A program made the position numbers and the translations under genes. Positions 28,872 to 38,602 of a DNA stretch of 64,000 nucleotides are shown in pieces. The stretch covers positions 1-64,000 of the forward strand of contig JARRJC010000026.1 in NCBI GenBank assembly GCA_037379885.1, read 5' to 3'. Within the stretch, counting starts at the first letter, position 1. Each line of letters begins with the position of its first letter. Below the pieces are notes generated by a model, which was given only the letters and a program-made list of their open reading frames with translations, was not told the origin of the DNA and ran no database searches. This DNA is from Limibacillus sp. GTDB lineage: Bacteria > Pseudomonadota > Alphaproteobacteria > Kiloniellales > CECT-8803.

Positions 28872-28908
28872 AAAAACCCCGCGCCGGGAAACTGGCGCGG
28901 GGTTTTTT
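28872..28908. terminator. Bidirectional terminator between trxA and folC
   Basis: CCCCGCGCC (28877-28885) pairs with GGCGCGGGG (28894-28902), with AAAAA before and TTTTTT after, so it works in both directions. Confidence 0.92.
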
Positions 28909-28911
28909 CAT

Positions 28912-30114
28912 TCAGGAACTAACAGGGCCTACCCCTCGTTCTCCCCCAACACCTTCCCGGCGAGATAGAGGGAGCCGCAGATTAGGATGCGGGCGGGGCC
29001 TTTGGGCGATTCGCTGCGGGTCAGCTCGGTGAGGGCGGCCTTGACGCTCGTTCTTGGTGTTCAGCATCCCATAGACCAGATGCAGCGGCTTCTCGCGCCA
29101 GGCGCCGAGGCTTCTCGCCAGCGCCTCGCCCGCGCTCTCGTTATGGCCGCCGTCGAGCCAGAGCTCCCAGCCTTCGGGCAGCAGGTCGCAGAGGCGGCCC
29201 GCTTCCAGCTTCTGCATGCGCCCCGGCCAGTAGGCGCGGGTCAGGCCCTGGCTCATGGCCTCGCGCGGGATGGCGAATCCAGCCCCGGCCAGCACTTCGG
29301 CGGCGGCCAGCGCCATGCCGGCGTTCTCGCTCTGGTGCCGCCCGTAGAGGTTGGGCACCGGCTCGGGCCTCGGCGGCTCGTCCCGCCAGGTAAAGGACAG
29401 CGCGCCGCCGCCCGCCGCCTCGGCGCAGTGATAGTCGCGGCCCTCCACGATGGTCGGCGCGGAGAGGTTCTCCGCCTGGCGCAGCATCACCGCCCGGGCG
29501 GCGGGCTGCTGCGGGCCGATGACGACGGGCCTGCCGGCCTTGATGATCCCGGCCTTTTCGAAGGCGATCTGCTCCAGCGTATCGCCCAGGTACTGCTGAT
29601 GGTCGAGGGAGACCGGCGTGATCACCGACAAGGCCGGCTCGCCGATCACGTTGGTGGCGTCCAGCCGCCCGCCCAGGCCGACCTCCAGCAGCAGCAGGTC
29701 GGCCTCCTCGCTCGCGAAGGCGAGGAAGGCGGCGGCCGTGGTGATCTCGAAGAAGGTGATGGGCTCGCCCCCGTTCGCCTCCTCGCAGACCTCCAGAAGC
29801 CGGGAAAGCTCGGGCTCGGAGATCAGGCCGCCGGAAAGCCGGATGCGCTCGTGAAAGCGCACCAGATGGGGCGAGGAGTAGACCTGGACGCGCAGGCCCG
29901 CCGCCTCGGCCATGGCGCGCAGGTAGGCGACGGTCGAGCCCTTGCCGTTGGTGCCCGCGACGTGGACCACGGGGGCCAGCCGCGTCTCGGGGTTCCCGAG
30001 GCGCGCGAGCAGCCGCTCCAGACGGCCGAGCGACAGGTCGATGATCTTGGGGTGGAGGCTAAGCAGCCGCTCCAGAATGGCGTCGCTTCTGGGCGCGGCG
30101 GGACCGCGGGTCAT
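28912..30114 (-). pseudogene. folC: Folylpolyglutamate/dihydrofolate synthase with internal deletion and frameshift
   Basis: The first 355 or so residues are a normal FolC: HVAGTNGKGSTVAYL (ATP loop), SSPHLVRFHERI, LLEVGLGGRLDATN, and LDGGHNESAG in the C-terminal Mur-ligase domain. After VYGMLNTKN (about base 29050) the frame reads an Arg/Pro-rich 45-residue tail unlike FolC and stops at 28912. One base shifted, the genuine C-terminus appears: SVKAALTEL, then ARILICGSLYLAGKVLG and a TAG at 28929-28931. Between the two about 40-50 codons of the usual C-terminal domain are missing. So the gene carries a deletion that is not a multiple of three, real or from assembly. FolC makes dihydrofolate and polyglutamates. 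It follows accD by ten bases. Confidence 0.85.
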
Positions 30115-30124
30115 GCCAGGGGGC

Positions 30125-31114
30125 TCACTTCTCGGGCTTGGGCTCCGGCTTTCCGGCCTTGTCCTCGGACTTCTCGCTCTTGGCCTCGGCCTTCTTTTCC
30201 GCCTCGGCGGCCTTGGCGGCCTTCTCCTCGCGCTTCTTATCCATGGTCAGGATCTTGGCGGCGGGGCCGGGGCGGCGCAGCAGGTCGATGACCTGGCAGA
30301 GCCGGTCGCGCAGCTCGCGGCGGTCCACCACCATGTCCACCATGCCATGCTCCAGCAGGTATTCCGCCGTCTGGAAGTCGGGCGGAAGCTGCTCGCGGAT
30401 GGTCTCCTCGATGACGCGGCGGCCGGCAAAGCCGATGATCGCGCCCGGCTCGGAAACGGAGATGTCGCCCAGCATGGCGAAGGAGGCGGAGACGCCGCCG
30501 GTGGTGGGATCGGTCAGCAGAACGATGTAGGGAAGCCCGGCTTCCTTCACCATGTCCACCGCGATGGTGCTGCGCGGCATCTGCATGAGGGAGAGGATGC
30601 CCTCCTGCATGCGCGCGCCGCCCGAGGCCGGAACGGCGATGAGGGAGGCGTTCTGCAAGACCGCCAGCTTGGCGGCGGCCAGCAGGCCTTCGCCAACCGC
30701 GATGCCCATGGAGCCGCCCATGAAGGAGAAGTCGAAACAGGCGATCACCACCGGGTGCCCGCCCATGGAACCGTGGGCGACCTGGATGGCGTCCTGTCCG
30801 CCGACCTTGCTCTGGGCTTCCTTCAGGCGGTCGCTGTAGCGCTTGCGGTCGCGGAACTTGAGCGGGTCCACGACGGACTTCGGCAGTTCCACCTTGGTGT
30901 ACTTGCCCTCGTCGAACAGCAGCTCGAAGCGCTGCTTCACGCCGAGCCGCAGGTGATGGTCGCAGTGGGTGCAGACGCGCAGGTTCTTCTCCAGCTCGCG
31001 CGCGAAGATCATCTGGCCGCAGGCCGGGCACTTGTCCCAGAGGTTGTCGGGGACATCGCGGCTCTTCATCAGGCCGCGGATTTTCGGGCGAACGTAGTTT
31101 GCGATCCAGTTCAT
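30125..31114 (-). CDS. accD: Acetyl-CoA carboxylase carboxyltransferase subunit beta
   Basis: 329 residues. An N-terminal zinc ribbon (CPACGQ and CTHCDHH, residues about 29-51) is followed by the crotonase-like carboxyltransferase core with SFMGGSMGIAVGE, ASGGARMQEG and DPTTGGVSAS. The last 40 residues are a highly charged Lys/Glu/Ala tail beyond the core. AccD pairs with AccA to transfer the carboxyl from biotin to acetyl-CoA, the first step of fatty acid synthesis. The order trpF-trpB-trpA-accD-folC is standard in alphaproteobacteria. Confidence 0.96.
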   Translation of the reverse strand: MNWIANYVRPKIRGLMKSRDVPDNLWDKCPACGQMIFARELEKNLRVCTHCDHHLRLGVKQRFELLFDEGKYTKVELPKSVVDPLKFRDRKRYSDRLKEAQSKVGGQDAIQVAHGSMGGHPVVIACFDFSFMGGSMGIAVGEGLLAAAKLAVLQNASLIAVPASGGARMQEGILSLMQMPRSTIAVDMVKEAGLPYIVLLTDPTTGGVSASFAMLGDISVSEPGAIIGFAGRRVIEETIREQLPPDFQTAEYLLEHGMVDMVVDRRELRDRLCQVIDLLRRPGPAAKILTMDKKREEKAAKAAEAEKKAEAKSEKSEDKAGKPEPKPEK

Positions 31115-31147
31115 GGCGTTCTGCTTAGTTCCCCTCGGACTGTTGCG

Positions 31148-32002
31148 TCAAGCCGCGCCGCTGCGGGCGCCCCTGACGCCCCCGGCCAACTCGGCGACGA
31201 AGTCTAGCACAGCCTGGGTCAGGCCGGGTTGCGCCTTGTTGTTCTCGTCCAGGTGCTCCGCGATCCTGGCGACCAGGGCGGAGCCGACCACGGCGGCGTC
31301 GGCGGCCTGGGACACGGCCCCGGCCTGCTCGGGCGTCTTGATGCCGAAGCCCACGGCGATCGGCAGATCGGTGTGCTGCTTCAGGCGTGCGACCGCGGCC
31401 TCGATATCCGCCTCCGCCGCCGAACGGGTGCCGGTGATGCCCATGATGGAGACGTAGTAGACGAAACCGGAGGTGTTGCTCAGCACCTTGGGCAGGCGCT
31501 TGTCGTCGGTGGTGGGCGTCGCCAGGCGGATGAAGTTGAGCCCGGCGTTGAGCGCCGGGATGCAGAGCTCGTCGTCCTCTTCGGGCGGCAGGTCGACCAC
31601 GATCAGCCCGTCCACCCCGGCCTCGCGCGCGTCCTTCAGGAAGCGGTCGTTGCCGTAGGAGTAGATCGGGTTGTAGTAGCCCATCAGGATCACCGGGGTC
31701 TCGGCGTCGGTCTCGCGGAAGCGGCGCACCAGCGCAAGCGTCTTGGTGAGCGTCATGCCGCCCTTGAGCGCGCGCAGGCCCGCGGCCTGGATCGCCGGGC
31801 CGTCGGCCATGGGGTCGGAGAAGGGCATGCCGATCTCGATCACGTCGGCGCCCGCCTTGGGCAGGCCCGCCAGGATCTCAAAGGAGGTTTCCAGGTCCGG
31901 GTCGCCCGCGGTCATGAAGGTGACGAGGCCGCCGCGCCCTTCGGCCTTCAGGGCGGCGAAGCGTTTCTCGAGGCGTCCGGAATCGGAAAGGCGCGCGTTC
32001 AT
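31148..32002 (-). CDS. trpA: Tryptophan synthase alpha chain
   Basis: 284 residues, TIM barrel. Catalytic Glu56 ([11 protein letters not shown]) and Asp67 (PMADGPAIQ) are present, and [14 protein letters not shown] and the phosphate loops GFGIKTPEQ and [11 protein letters not shown] close the site. It cleaves indole-3-glycerol phosphate and passes indole through the tunnel to TrpB. It starts six bases after the trpB stop, so the two are coupled. No leader peptide or attenuator was seen. Confidence 0.97.
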   Translation of the reverse strand: MNARLSDSGRLEKRFAALKAEGRGGLVTFMTAGDPDLETSFEILAGLPKAGADVIEIGMPFSDPMADGPAIQAAGLRALKGGMTLTKTLALVRRFRETDAETPVILMGYYNPIYSYGNDRFLKDAREAGVDGLIVVDLPPEEDDELCIPALNAGLNFIRLATPTTDDKRLPKVLSNTSGFVYYVSIMGITGTRSAAEADIEAAVARLKQHTDLPIAVGFGIKTPEQAGAVSQAADAAVVGSALVARIAEHLDENNKAQPGLTQAVLDFVAELAGGVRGARSGAA

Positions 32003-32008
32003 GGCGGA

Positions 32009-33229
<1,221 letters not shown>

Positions 33230-33328
33230 GCTCTTTGTCCCGCAGTTTCGTGCCTGATTGAAAGCGCCGCGCACTCTGCCCCAAGACGCAGTCCGGGGCA
33301 ACTGCCGCCCGCGCGTTTTTGCCTTGGC

Positions 33329-33976
33329 TTAGAGGCCCTTGGCGATGGCGAGCAGCGCCTTGATGCGCTCCGGGTCCTTCTTGCCGGGCTTGGACTCGAC
33401 GCCGGAGGAGACATCGACCCGCCGTGCGCCCGAAATCTTCACCGCCTCGGCTAGGTTGTCGGGCGAGAGGCCGCCCGCCAGCATCCAGGGCCGCTTCCAG
33501 TCGCGCCCGGCCAGGATCTTCCAGTCGAAGGAAAGGGCGTTGCCGCCCGGCAGGGCGTCCTTCATGCCCTTGGGCGGCTTGGCGTCGAACAGCAGGCGGT
33601 CGGCCACCGGAAGGTACTTGTCGGCGGCCTCCAGGTCTGCGGCCTCTGCGACCGGCAGGGCCTTCATCACCGGGTGGCCGAAGCGCTCCCGGATCTCCGC
33701 CACGCGTTGCGGCGTCTCCTTGCCATGCAGCTGCACCATGTCGAGCGGCGCCGCCGCCAGGATCGAGGACAGCAGGTCGTCGCTGGGATCGACGAAGAGC
33801 CCGACGCGCAGCGCCCGCTCGCCCGCATAGCGGCAGAGCGCCGCGGCGCTCGCCGGCGCGACGTAGCGCGGACTCGGCGGATAGAAGACGAAACCAAGCA
33901 AGTCCGCCCCGCCCGCCAAAGCGGCGGAGACGCCTTGCTCGTCCGACAGCCCGCAGATTTTCACCTCGATCGCCAT
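33329..33976 (-). CDS. trpF: Phosphoribosylanthranilate isomerase
   Basis: 215 residues, a single TIM barrel. The catalytic Cys is in VKICGLSDEQG at residue 8 and the phosphate site lies around LAGGLSPDNL and VDVSSGVES. FVFYPPSPRYV is a family signature. It isomerises N-(5-phosphoribosyl)anthranilate in tryptophan synthesis. It is the first trp gene of the trpF-trpB-trpA run; the preceding gene on this strand is the membrane protein at 34060, 83 bases away. Confidence 0.96.
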   Translation of the reverse strand: MAIEVKICGLSDEQGVSAALAGGADLLGFVFYPPSPRYVAPASAAALCRYAGERALRVGLFVDPSDDLLSSILAAAPLDMVQLHGKETPQRVAEIRERFGHPVMKALPVAEAADLEAADKYLPVADRLLFDAKPPKGMKDALPGGNALSFDWKILAGRDWKRPWMLAGGLSPDNLAEAVKISGARRVDVSSGVESKPGKKDPERIKALLAIAKGL

Positions 33977-34059
33977 AGCGCCTTAGGTAATGCAGCCGCG
34001 CGGCGCCGTCTAGTGCGAGCGTCGTCTCTTATTTGAGGCCGGAAGCCTTCTTCCCCGAC

Positions 34060-34839
34060 TCACCCGGCATGAGGCTCTTCCTGAAACGCGGGATAAACCT
34101 GGTGCAGCGCCATGAGGGAGAAGGCCAGCAGGAAGGCGTGGAAGATCATCTTGGCGAGGAACTCCACGATGGTCTGCTCCCAAAGGCCGTACCCGGTCAG
34201 GAAACCGAGGATGGCGCCGATGGCCGCCCCCGCAAGGCCGCCCATGATCGAGCTGGCGATCGTCAGCAGGGCGCAGATGGCGAAGAAATGGAACTGACGC
34301 TTGAGCGCTCCCCCGAGCGCCCCGAAGACCGGCATCTTGCTCCCTACCACCAACCATCCCGCAAAGAGGGCTCCGGTCAGGGAGTACGCCAGTGCGCTGG
34401 CGAGCTTGAGGATGGCGATCGAGCCGATAGAGGTGATCTCCAACCCGAGCGGGCCCGTGATCAAAGCCTCGCTCGCAGCGATGACCACGCCCGCGACCAC
34501 GCTGATCAGGATTGTGCCCGCGACCGCCCATAGGAAGGTTACCGCGAAGGGCCGCGGCCAGCGCCGGATCTCCAGTGACTGCTCCAACCAGGGCACCCAA
34601 AGCGCCGCGAAGAGCGCGACCGCGATCACCTCTATCACTTGATAGCCGTAAAGAAAGGGATCGACGCCGACGTCCGCCTTCCAAAGCAGGAAGACCGCGA
34701 ACATAGCCACCAGGGAAAGGGGCAAACCAAACCCCAACATCGCCTTCCAGTTCTTGAAGGCGATCTTGAGCGAGTCGCCCAAGACATCCTGGAGGTTTTC
34801 CTGATGCGCCGAAGGTTGCTCGTCCTGCGCCGTCACCAT
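34060..34839 (-). CDS. Multi-pass membrane protein of unknown function
   Basis: 259 residues with a polar N-terminal stretch of about 30 residues, then roughly six hydrophobic segments. Small-residue-rich helices (GGLAGAAIGAILGFLTGYG) suggest tight helix packing. No catalytic motif or known family was recognised. It resembles the protein at 35006 in layout (acidic start, six segments, a WPR-containing cytoplasmic loop in both: RRWPRPFAVTFLW here). It lies between trpF and that second membrane gene. A 16-bp tandem repeat precedes its start. Confidence 0.75.
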   Translation of the reverse strand: MVTAQDEQPSAHQENLQDVLGDSLKIAFKNWKAMLGFGLPLSLVAMFAVFLLWKADVGVDPFLYGYQVIEVIAVALFAALWVPWLEQSLEIRRWPRPFAVTFLWAVAGTILISVVAGVVIAASEALITGPLGLEITSIGSIAILKLASALAYSLTGALFAGWLVVGSKMPVFGALGGALKRQFHFFAICALLTIASSIMGGLAGAAIGAILGFLTGYGLWEQTIVEFLAKMIFHAFLLAFSLMALHQVYPAFQEEPHAG

Positions 34840-34849
34840 GATCCCACCG

Positions 34850-34897
34850 CCCTTTGATCCCGCTGCCCTTTGACCCTACTGCCCTTTCGGTCGACTT
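34850..34897. repeat. 16-bp tandem repeat, three diverged copies
   Basis: CCCTTT recurs at 34850, 34866 and 34882 in units such as CCCTTTGATCCCGCTG and CCCTTTGACCCTACTG, the third diverging. It lies just upstream of the membrane protein start at 34839. Confidence 0.75.
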
Positions 34898-35005
34898 GCG
34901 CCTTTGAGCACAGCCATGATGTTCGATATATGTTCCTGCGCAGCTTAAAGCGGCTTCAGGCGGGAGGGAGCGTCATTTTTGTCTTATTTTGTCGGCCCGG
35001 ACCTG

Positions 35006-35848
35006 TCAGTTGGGCGGGACCCAGCCGCTGATCTGGCGGAAGGCGCTGGCCAGCAGCGCGAAGAACGCGGCCTGGACCAGCAGGATGCCGATGGCGGAGA
35101 GGATCACGCCCGCCACCCCGCCGGTGAGGCTCGAAAGGAAGACCGAGACGATGTAGACCGGCGGCAGGGTTGCGATGGCGGCCAGCAGCAGCGCCATGCT
35201 CTGGCCTTTGGTCTGGTTCCAGGAATGGCGCAGGCTGTAGCTCTCCTGCAGCGCCCGGGCGGGCAGCACGAGGCCCAGACGCAGCAGCAGCCAGAGCGAG
35301 ACGCCGAGACTGATGAGGGCGATGGGCAGGAACTGAGCGAGGCTCGCCGGCCCTCCCGTGGGCAGCCCCAGGACCATGATCCCGAGGTTGGAGGCCAGCG
35401 CACCGGCGAGACTGGACACGATCAGGATGCCGAGCAGGCTGAAAAAGAGCTTCATCACGGCCTTGATCTCACGCGGCCAGAGAAGCGGCGCGCCCCCGGC
35501 GCCCAGCAGCAGGTAGCGCAGCCAGCCATATCCGAAGACCGCCATGGGCAGCATGGAGAAAAGCAGCAGCGGGATCAGGAAGGAGGCAAGGTCCTGCATG
35601 GTGATCTCGCCGCTCTCGATGCCGCTCATCACGATCAGCGTGATGCCCGCTTGAAGGGCCGCAGGCAGCGCCATCAGGCGCAGCAACGCGGGCAGATTGC
35701 CGAAGATCGCCAGAAAGACGTCCCGAACCGTTGGGCCGACCGCCAGATCGCGCACCGGGCCCGGCGGCGGTCCGGAAGAGGCGCCGCCGCCCTGCTGGCC
35801 GCCAATCTGCCTGTCCTGGGGGTCCTCGGGGTTATGGGGGTCGCTCAC
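35006..35848 (-). CDS. Multi-pass membrane protein of unknown function
   Basis: 280 residues. The first 40 are polar, rich in Pro, Gly and Gln. About six hydrophobic segments follow, with a cytoplasmic loop holding LLWPREIKAVMKLF and another with ARALQESYSLRHSWNQTKG. The latter pattern (Ser/Leu helix then W and TKG) is common in multi-pass proteins of unassigned function near glycerophosphoryl-diesterase membrane-domain families. Its ATG at 35848 overlaps the pyrF stop by four bases (pyrF ends at 35845), so it is translationally coupled to pyrF. Confidence 0.75.
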   Translation of the reverse strand: MSDPHNPEDPQDRQIGGQQGGGASSGPPPGPVRDLAVGPTVRDVFLAIFGNLPALLRLMALPAALQAGITLIVMSGIESGEITMQDLASFLIPLLLFSMLPMAVFGYGWLRYLLLGAGGAPLLWPREIKAVMKLFFSLLGILIVSSLAGALASNLGIMVLGLPTGGPASLAQFLPIALISLGVSLWLLLRLGLVLPARALQESYSLRHSWNQTKGQSMALLLAAIATLPPVYIVSVFLSSLTGGVAGVILSAIGILLVQAAFFALLASAFRQISGWVPPN

Positions 35849-36567
35849 GCGCTATCCAACTCCTCGATGATGCGTTTGGCGGCGGCGGCGGGGTTGTCGG
35901 CGCCGGTGATGGGCCTGCCGATCACCAGATAGTCGGCGCCTTCGGCGACGGCCTGCGCCGGGGTCATCACGCGCTTCTGGTCGCCGCTTGCGGCCCAGGC
36001 CGGACGGATGCCCGGCACCACCAGCGTGAAGGTCTCACCGCAAGCCGCGCGCAGGGCCTTGATCTCCCGCGCGGAGCAGACCACGCCGTCGAGCCCGCAG
36101 TCCTGCGCGAGCCGCGCCAGGGCGACCACGCGTTCCTCCATCGGCCCCTGGATCCCGACCTCCTTCAGGTCCGCCTCGTCCAGGCTCGTCATCAGCGTGA
36201 CGGCGATGACCAGCGGCCGTTCGACTTCCAGGTCCTCCGCCGCTTCGCGCGCGGCCTCGGCGGCGGCCTCCATCATGGCCCGTCCGCCCGCGGCATGGAC
36301 GTTGACGATCATGGGGTGCAAGTGACAGGCCGCGCGGATCGCGCCCGCCACCGTGTTGGGAATATCGTGGAACTTCAGGTCGAGGAAGAGCGGCTGGCCG
36401 CTCACCGCGGCGCGCACCCCGTCCGGGCCGTTGGCGGTGAAGAACTCCTTGCCGATCTTCATGCCCCCGACCAACCCGCGCAGATCCTTGGCGAGCGCGG
36501 CGGCGCGGCTCAAGTCCTGGGTGTCGAGCGCAACCAGGATGCGCTCTCGGGGCGATGGATCGGACAT
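35845..36567 (-). CDS. pyrF: Orotidine 5'-phosphate decarboxylase
   Basis: 240 residues, TIM barrel of the usual size. The catalytic charged network is visible: Lys40 region (GGMKIGKEFF) and LDLKFHDIPNT with Asp63, Lys65 and Asp68. The phosphate site VIGRPIT lies near the end, before DNPAAAAKRI. It makes UMP from OMP. Its stop overlaps the following membrane gene's start (ATGA), and it begins 25 bases after the ornithine cyclodeaminase-like gene. Confidence 0.96.
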   Translation of the reverse strand: MSDPSPRERILVALDTQDLSRAAALAKDLRGLVGGMKIGKEFFTANGPDGVRAAVSGQPLFLDLKFHDIPNTVAGAIRAACHLHPMIVNVHAAGGRAMMEAAAEAAREAAEDLEVERPLVIAVTLMTSLDEADLKEVGIQGPMEERVVALARLAQDCGLDGVVCSAREIKALRAACGETFTLVVPGIRPAWAASGDQKRVMTPAQAVAEGADYLVIGRPITGADNPAAAAKRIIEELDSA

Positions 36568-36591
36568 GGGGCGCTGCTCCTTTGCTTTCGG

Positions 36592-37527
36592 TTAGCGCCG
36601 CTGTAGCACAAGTTGGGCCGCAGCCAAATCGGCAAGGCCGAGTCCGACCGATTTAAAAAGCGTGATCTGGTCATAATAGCGCCGTCCCGCCCGCTCGCCG
36701 CGCGTCAGCTCGAAGAGGTCGGCGGCGATGTCCTCTGGCTGAATCGCACCCGCCGCCAGCGCAGCGGCGAGCTCGCCCGAGCGGTGGGGCGTCTCTTCCC
36801 GCGAGTCCACGAACAGCCGCGCGCGCCGCAGGGTGGCGGCGTCGCACTCGGAGACCTCGAGTCTCGTGGAGCCCACCAGGTCGAGGTGCTGTCCTTCCTG
36901 AAGCCATGCCCCTTCGATCAGGGGGTCGGGGCTGCGGGTCGCCGAGCAGATGATGTGCGCGCCGCGCACCGCCTCGCCCAGGTCCTCCGTCGCCGCCACG
37001 CGGAAATCGCGCCGGTCCAGGCGCTTGGCGAGGCGCTTGGCCCGCCCGGCGTTGCGGCTCCAGATCAAGACGTTGCAGATCGGGCGGACCTTGGCGTGGG
37101 CTTCGATCAGATGGCCGGCCATGGCCCCGGCTCCGATCATCAAGAGGCGTTCGGAATCCGGTCGCGCGAGATAGCCGGCCGCCAGCGCCGAGGTCGCGGC
37201 CGCGCGCCTGCGCACCAGAAGCGCGCCGTCGATCAGCGCCACCGGCTGTCCGCTGCGCCCGTCCAGCAGCAGGTAGCTGCTCATCTCCACGGGGGTGTCG
37301 CGTTCCTCGTTGCCGGGAAAGGCCGTCGTGATGCGCAGGCCGACGAAGCGCCCAAGCTGCCAGGCGGGCAGGAGCGAGAGCCTTGCGCCGGGTCCATCGA
37401 GGGTCGGCAGGTCGAGGTCCAGGGGGCCGGGCTGCACCTCCTGCCCGCGCCAAGCCTGGCGCAGGCGCTCGACCGTCGATTCCAGGTCAAGGGCTCCGGC
37501 GACATCGGAGGCGGCAAGGATGCGCAT
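36592..37527 (-). CDS. Ornithine cyclodeaminase/mu-crystallin family protein
   Basis: 311 residues. The Rossmann motif MIGAGAMAGHLIEAH lies near residue 130 with a following IWSRNAGRAKRLA, and the substrate-side motif in the N-terminal half includes YLLLDGRSGQPVALIDG. The C-terminal part GSTRLEVSECD resembles the family. Members include ornithine cyclodeaminase, alanine dehydrogenase and ketimine reductase, so the reaction cannot be fixed. It lies between lapA and pyrF on the same strand, 31 bases after lapA's stop. Confidence 0.87.
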   Translation of the reverse strand: MRILAASDVAGALDLESTVERLRQAWRGQEVQPGPLDLDLPTLDGPGARLSLLPAWQLGRFVGLRITTAFPGNEERDTPVEMSSYLLLDGRSGQPVALIDGALLVRRRAAATSALAAGYLARPDSERLLMIGAGAMAGHLIEAHAKVRPICNVLIWSRNAGRAKRLAKRLDRRDFRVAATEDLGEAVRGAHIICSATRSPDPLIEGAWLQEGQHLDLVGSTRLEVSECDAATLRRARLFVDSREETPHRSGELAAALAAGAIQPEDIAADLFELTRGERAGRRYYDQITLFKSVGLGLADLAAAQLVLQRR

Positions 37528-37558
37528 GGCGAGGCGGAGCGGACCGTCCGGACGGCAG

Positions 37559-37918
37559 CTAGCCGCGCGCGCTGGTCAGGCGCGCCTGGCCCCCGCCGGG
37601 CCCTTGCGCCACGCTATCGTTGGCGGCGCTGCGCAGCTGCTCGCTGCGCTTCAGGTTTGCGATCTGGCCTTCCATCTCCCGCAGTTTGGCCGCCGCCTCG
37701 CGGGCGCGCTTTCGGCTTCGTCCGGCGGTGAACCACATGGCGATGCCGCCCAGGATGAATCCGACCAGCGCGGCCAGCAGCAGCACCAGATAGAGCGGCG
37801 CCGTCAGGCTCAACTCCAGCGGCCAGATGTCGATCACGACGGGTTGGCGGTTCGACAGTGCGAAAACCACCGCGACGATGGTGATCGGCAGGGTGATGAT
37901 CCAGGAAAGATGCTTCAC
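37559..37918 (-). CDS. lapA: LapA (DUF1049) family membrane protein
   Basis: 119 residues. Two membrane segments (about 3-21 and 41-63) flank the family sequence SNRQPVVIDIWPL. A basic coiled-coil stretch (AREAAAKLREMEGQIANLKR) follows. In E. coli, LapA works with LapB in controlling LpxC turnover, though many single DUF1049 proteins lie next to ihfB without LapB, as here. The tail after residue 95 is disordered. It follows ihfB on the same strand. Confidence 0.85.
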   Translation of the reverse strand: MKHLSWIITLPITIVAVVFALSNRQPVVIDIWPLELSLTAPLYLVLLLAALVGFILGGIAMWFTAGRSRKRAREAAAKLREMEGQIANLKRSEQLRSAANDSVAQGPGGGQARLTSARG

Positions 37919-38021
37919 GGGGCCGGACCCTCTCTTGCAAGGAATGAGGCGCGATCACTCGCGTTGGCTCAGGCTAGCAGGCGGTCTGGAATTTGGGTAG
38001 AGGCGGCAGGCGGGCGCCGGC

Positions 38022-38303
38022 CTACTCGTCGTTCAGGCGTTCGCGCAACTGCTTCCCGGTCTTGAAGTAGGGAACGACCTTCTCCTCGACCTCGACCTTC
38101 TCGCCGGTGCGCGGATTGCGCCCGATGCGCGCGTCCCGCTGCTTGACCGAAAAGGCCCCGAAGCCGCGCAATTCGACGCGGTCGCCCCGCGACAAGGCGG
38201 TCGTGATCTCATCGAAGATCGTGTTCACGATGCGCTCGACGTCACGGTGATAGAGATGCGGATTGATTTCAGCGATGCGCTGTATCAATTCGGACTTTGT
38301 CAT
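38022..38303 (-). CDS. ihfB: Integration host factor subunit beta
   Basis: 93 residues, normal for IhfB. The start [12 protein letters not shown] and the DNA-bending arm sequence [21 protein letters not shown] are characteristic, including the Pro that intercalates at kinks. The longer frame to 38438 is not family sequence, so ATG 38303 is used. It pairs with IhfA to bend DNA at sigma-54 promoters, replication origins and recombination sites. It is separated from rpsA by an intrinsic terminator and about 230 further bases that should hold its promoter. Confidence 0.96.
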   Translation of the reverse strand: MTKSELIQRIAEINPHLYHRDVERIVNTIFDEITTALSRGDRVELRGFGAFSVKQRDARIGRNPRTGEKVEVEEKVVPYFKTGKQLRERLNDE

Positions 38304-38530
38304 CTTGGACGAGTCTCCCCTACCCTGCTCTCGAGCCCGGTCTCCGCTCCCGTTCGGTGACCGACCCACGTTTCTTTGTATTCTTGCCTTCCGAAAGAGC
38401 GCCCTGACCGGCTCAAAGAGCCCCTGGCATCCTCCCAAGGCCGATGACGCTGCCAGAGGCGCGGCGCACAGTCAAGACTAAGTGCTTATATTGCCACGTT
38501 TTTTTGGCGGCATTCTAAATACTTCATCAA

Positions 38531-38563
38531 AGAAAAGGGCCCGGCGTCGAACACCGGGCCCTC
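38531..38563 (-). terminator. Intrinsic terminator of rpsA
   Basis: On the minus strand AGGGCCCGG (complement of 38554-38562) pairs with CCGGGCCCT (complement of 38536-38544), followed by TTTTCTTT. It lies about 40 bases past the rpsA stop. Confidence 0.88.
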
Positions 38564-38602
38564 TTATCGGCTCATGCTGACCCGCCAGCGGCGGGAGAGA
38601 GC

